From contig JBGVNP010000043.1 in NCBI GenBank assembly GCA_045125655.1, positions 1-22,866 on the forward strand: a DNA stretch of 22,866 bases, given 5' to 3'. Shown here piece after piece: positions 22,702 through 22,866 of this stretch. The position numbers and the translations under genes were made by a program. The notes below the pieces were generated by a model, which was given only the letters and a program-made list of their open reading frames with translations, had not been told where the DNA came from and did not search any database. Position 1 is the stretch's first letter. Each line of letters opens with the position of its first letter. The DNA comes from RGIG4608 sp045125655 (GTDB lineage: Bacteria; Bacillota; Clostridia; Oscillospirales; CAG-272).

Positions 22702-22866
22702 ATGATAAAATTTGAATGTAGTTGTTCAATGGGTTCTCACAAAGCTCCCTTGGAGGGCTACGATATTTCATCTGGAGCTATAAATAATATACCTGAAATA
22801 CTCAAGGATTACAGTAAAGTATATATGGTGGCTGATAGTAATACATATGCTGCTGCGGGAGAGGCT
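22702..22866 (+). CDS. araM: sn-glycerol-1-phosphate dehydrogenase (AraM/EgsA family), 3'-truncated by the window
   Basis: Only the first 55 residues are present. They start at ATG 22702, with AGGAGG (22687-22692) 9 bases upstream. FECSCSMGSHKAPLE corresponds to the N-terminal CSCG-x-H block of this family, and VYMVADSNTYAAAG is the first Rossmann-type strand with the characteristic D-x-NTY. The full enzyme reduces dihydroxyacetone phosphate to glycerol-1-phosphate with NAD(P)H and belongs to the iron-containing dehydrogenase superfamily. In Bacillus, araM lies in the arabinose operon; whether arabinose genes follow here cannot be seen. The palindrome in its promoter fits control by a sugar-responsive repressor. 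Confidence 0.82.
   Translation, partial: MIKFECSCSMGSHKAPLEGYDISSGAINNIPEILKDYSKVYMVADSNTYAAAGEA

Overview
The window looks like chromosomal DNA of a spore-forming Clostridia-type Firmicute, probably an uncultured gut or rumen lineage. The grounds are a recognisable Spo0A, an MgtE, tRNA genes with encoded CCA, GGAGG-type ribosome binding sites, many near-consensus sigma-A promoters with 17-bp spacers, Rho-independent terminators after almost every gene, and carbohydrate-oriented surface proteins. No phage, IS element or CRISPR array is visible.

Layout. 2-709: 3' end of an ABC exporter ATPase. 808-2784: glycogen branching enzyme, converging on an aldo/keto reductase with two [4Fe-4S] motifs (2828-3952, minus). 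4118-4807: YwaF/TMEM164-like membrane protein. 4876-6139: ArsB/NhaD-type transporter broken by one extra base near 5211. 6242-8293: CotH-kinase lipoprotein with a starch-binding-like C-terminal module. 8325-10599 (minus): a two-gene unit in which phosphoglucosamine mutase carries an N-terminal XRE helix-turn-helix domain and overlaps a GlmU-like left-handed beta-helix acyltransferase. 10600-11361: an intergenic region with a palindrome, a 68-bp direct repeat and tRNA-Gln. 11362-13848: an XRE-TPR regulator and a PlsC-like acyltransferase with a zinc ribbon. 14019-14789: spo0A. 14939-16487: a small AT-rich accessory stretch (lipoprotein, CoiA-like protein, doubtful small ORF). 16494-17864 (minus): mgtE. 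18015-18101: tRNA-Leu, followed by a partial copy of its own 3' end. 18553-22407: a 1284-residue secreted repeat protein. 22702-end: start of a glycerol-1-phosphate dehydrogenase (AraM/EgsA), with a palindrome inside its promoter.

How the genes fit together. Most genes are single transcription units, each with its own promoter and terminator. Glucan themes recur: GlgB, the CotH C-terminal module and the starch-binding-like modules of the large secreted protein. The GlmM/GlmU-like pair belongs to UDP-GlcNAc (wall precursor) synthesis. The most notable observations are the HTH-GlmM fusion with a possible operator upstream, downstream 3'-end echoes at both tRNA genes, the TTACCAA heptamer cluster over the spo0A promoter, and the cysteine-rich repeat surface protein.
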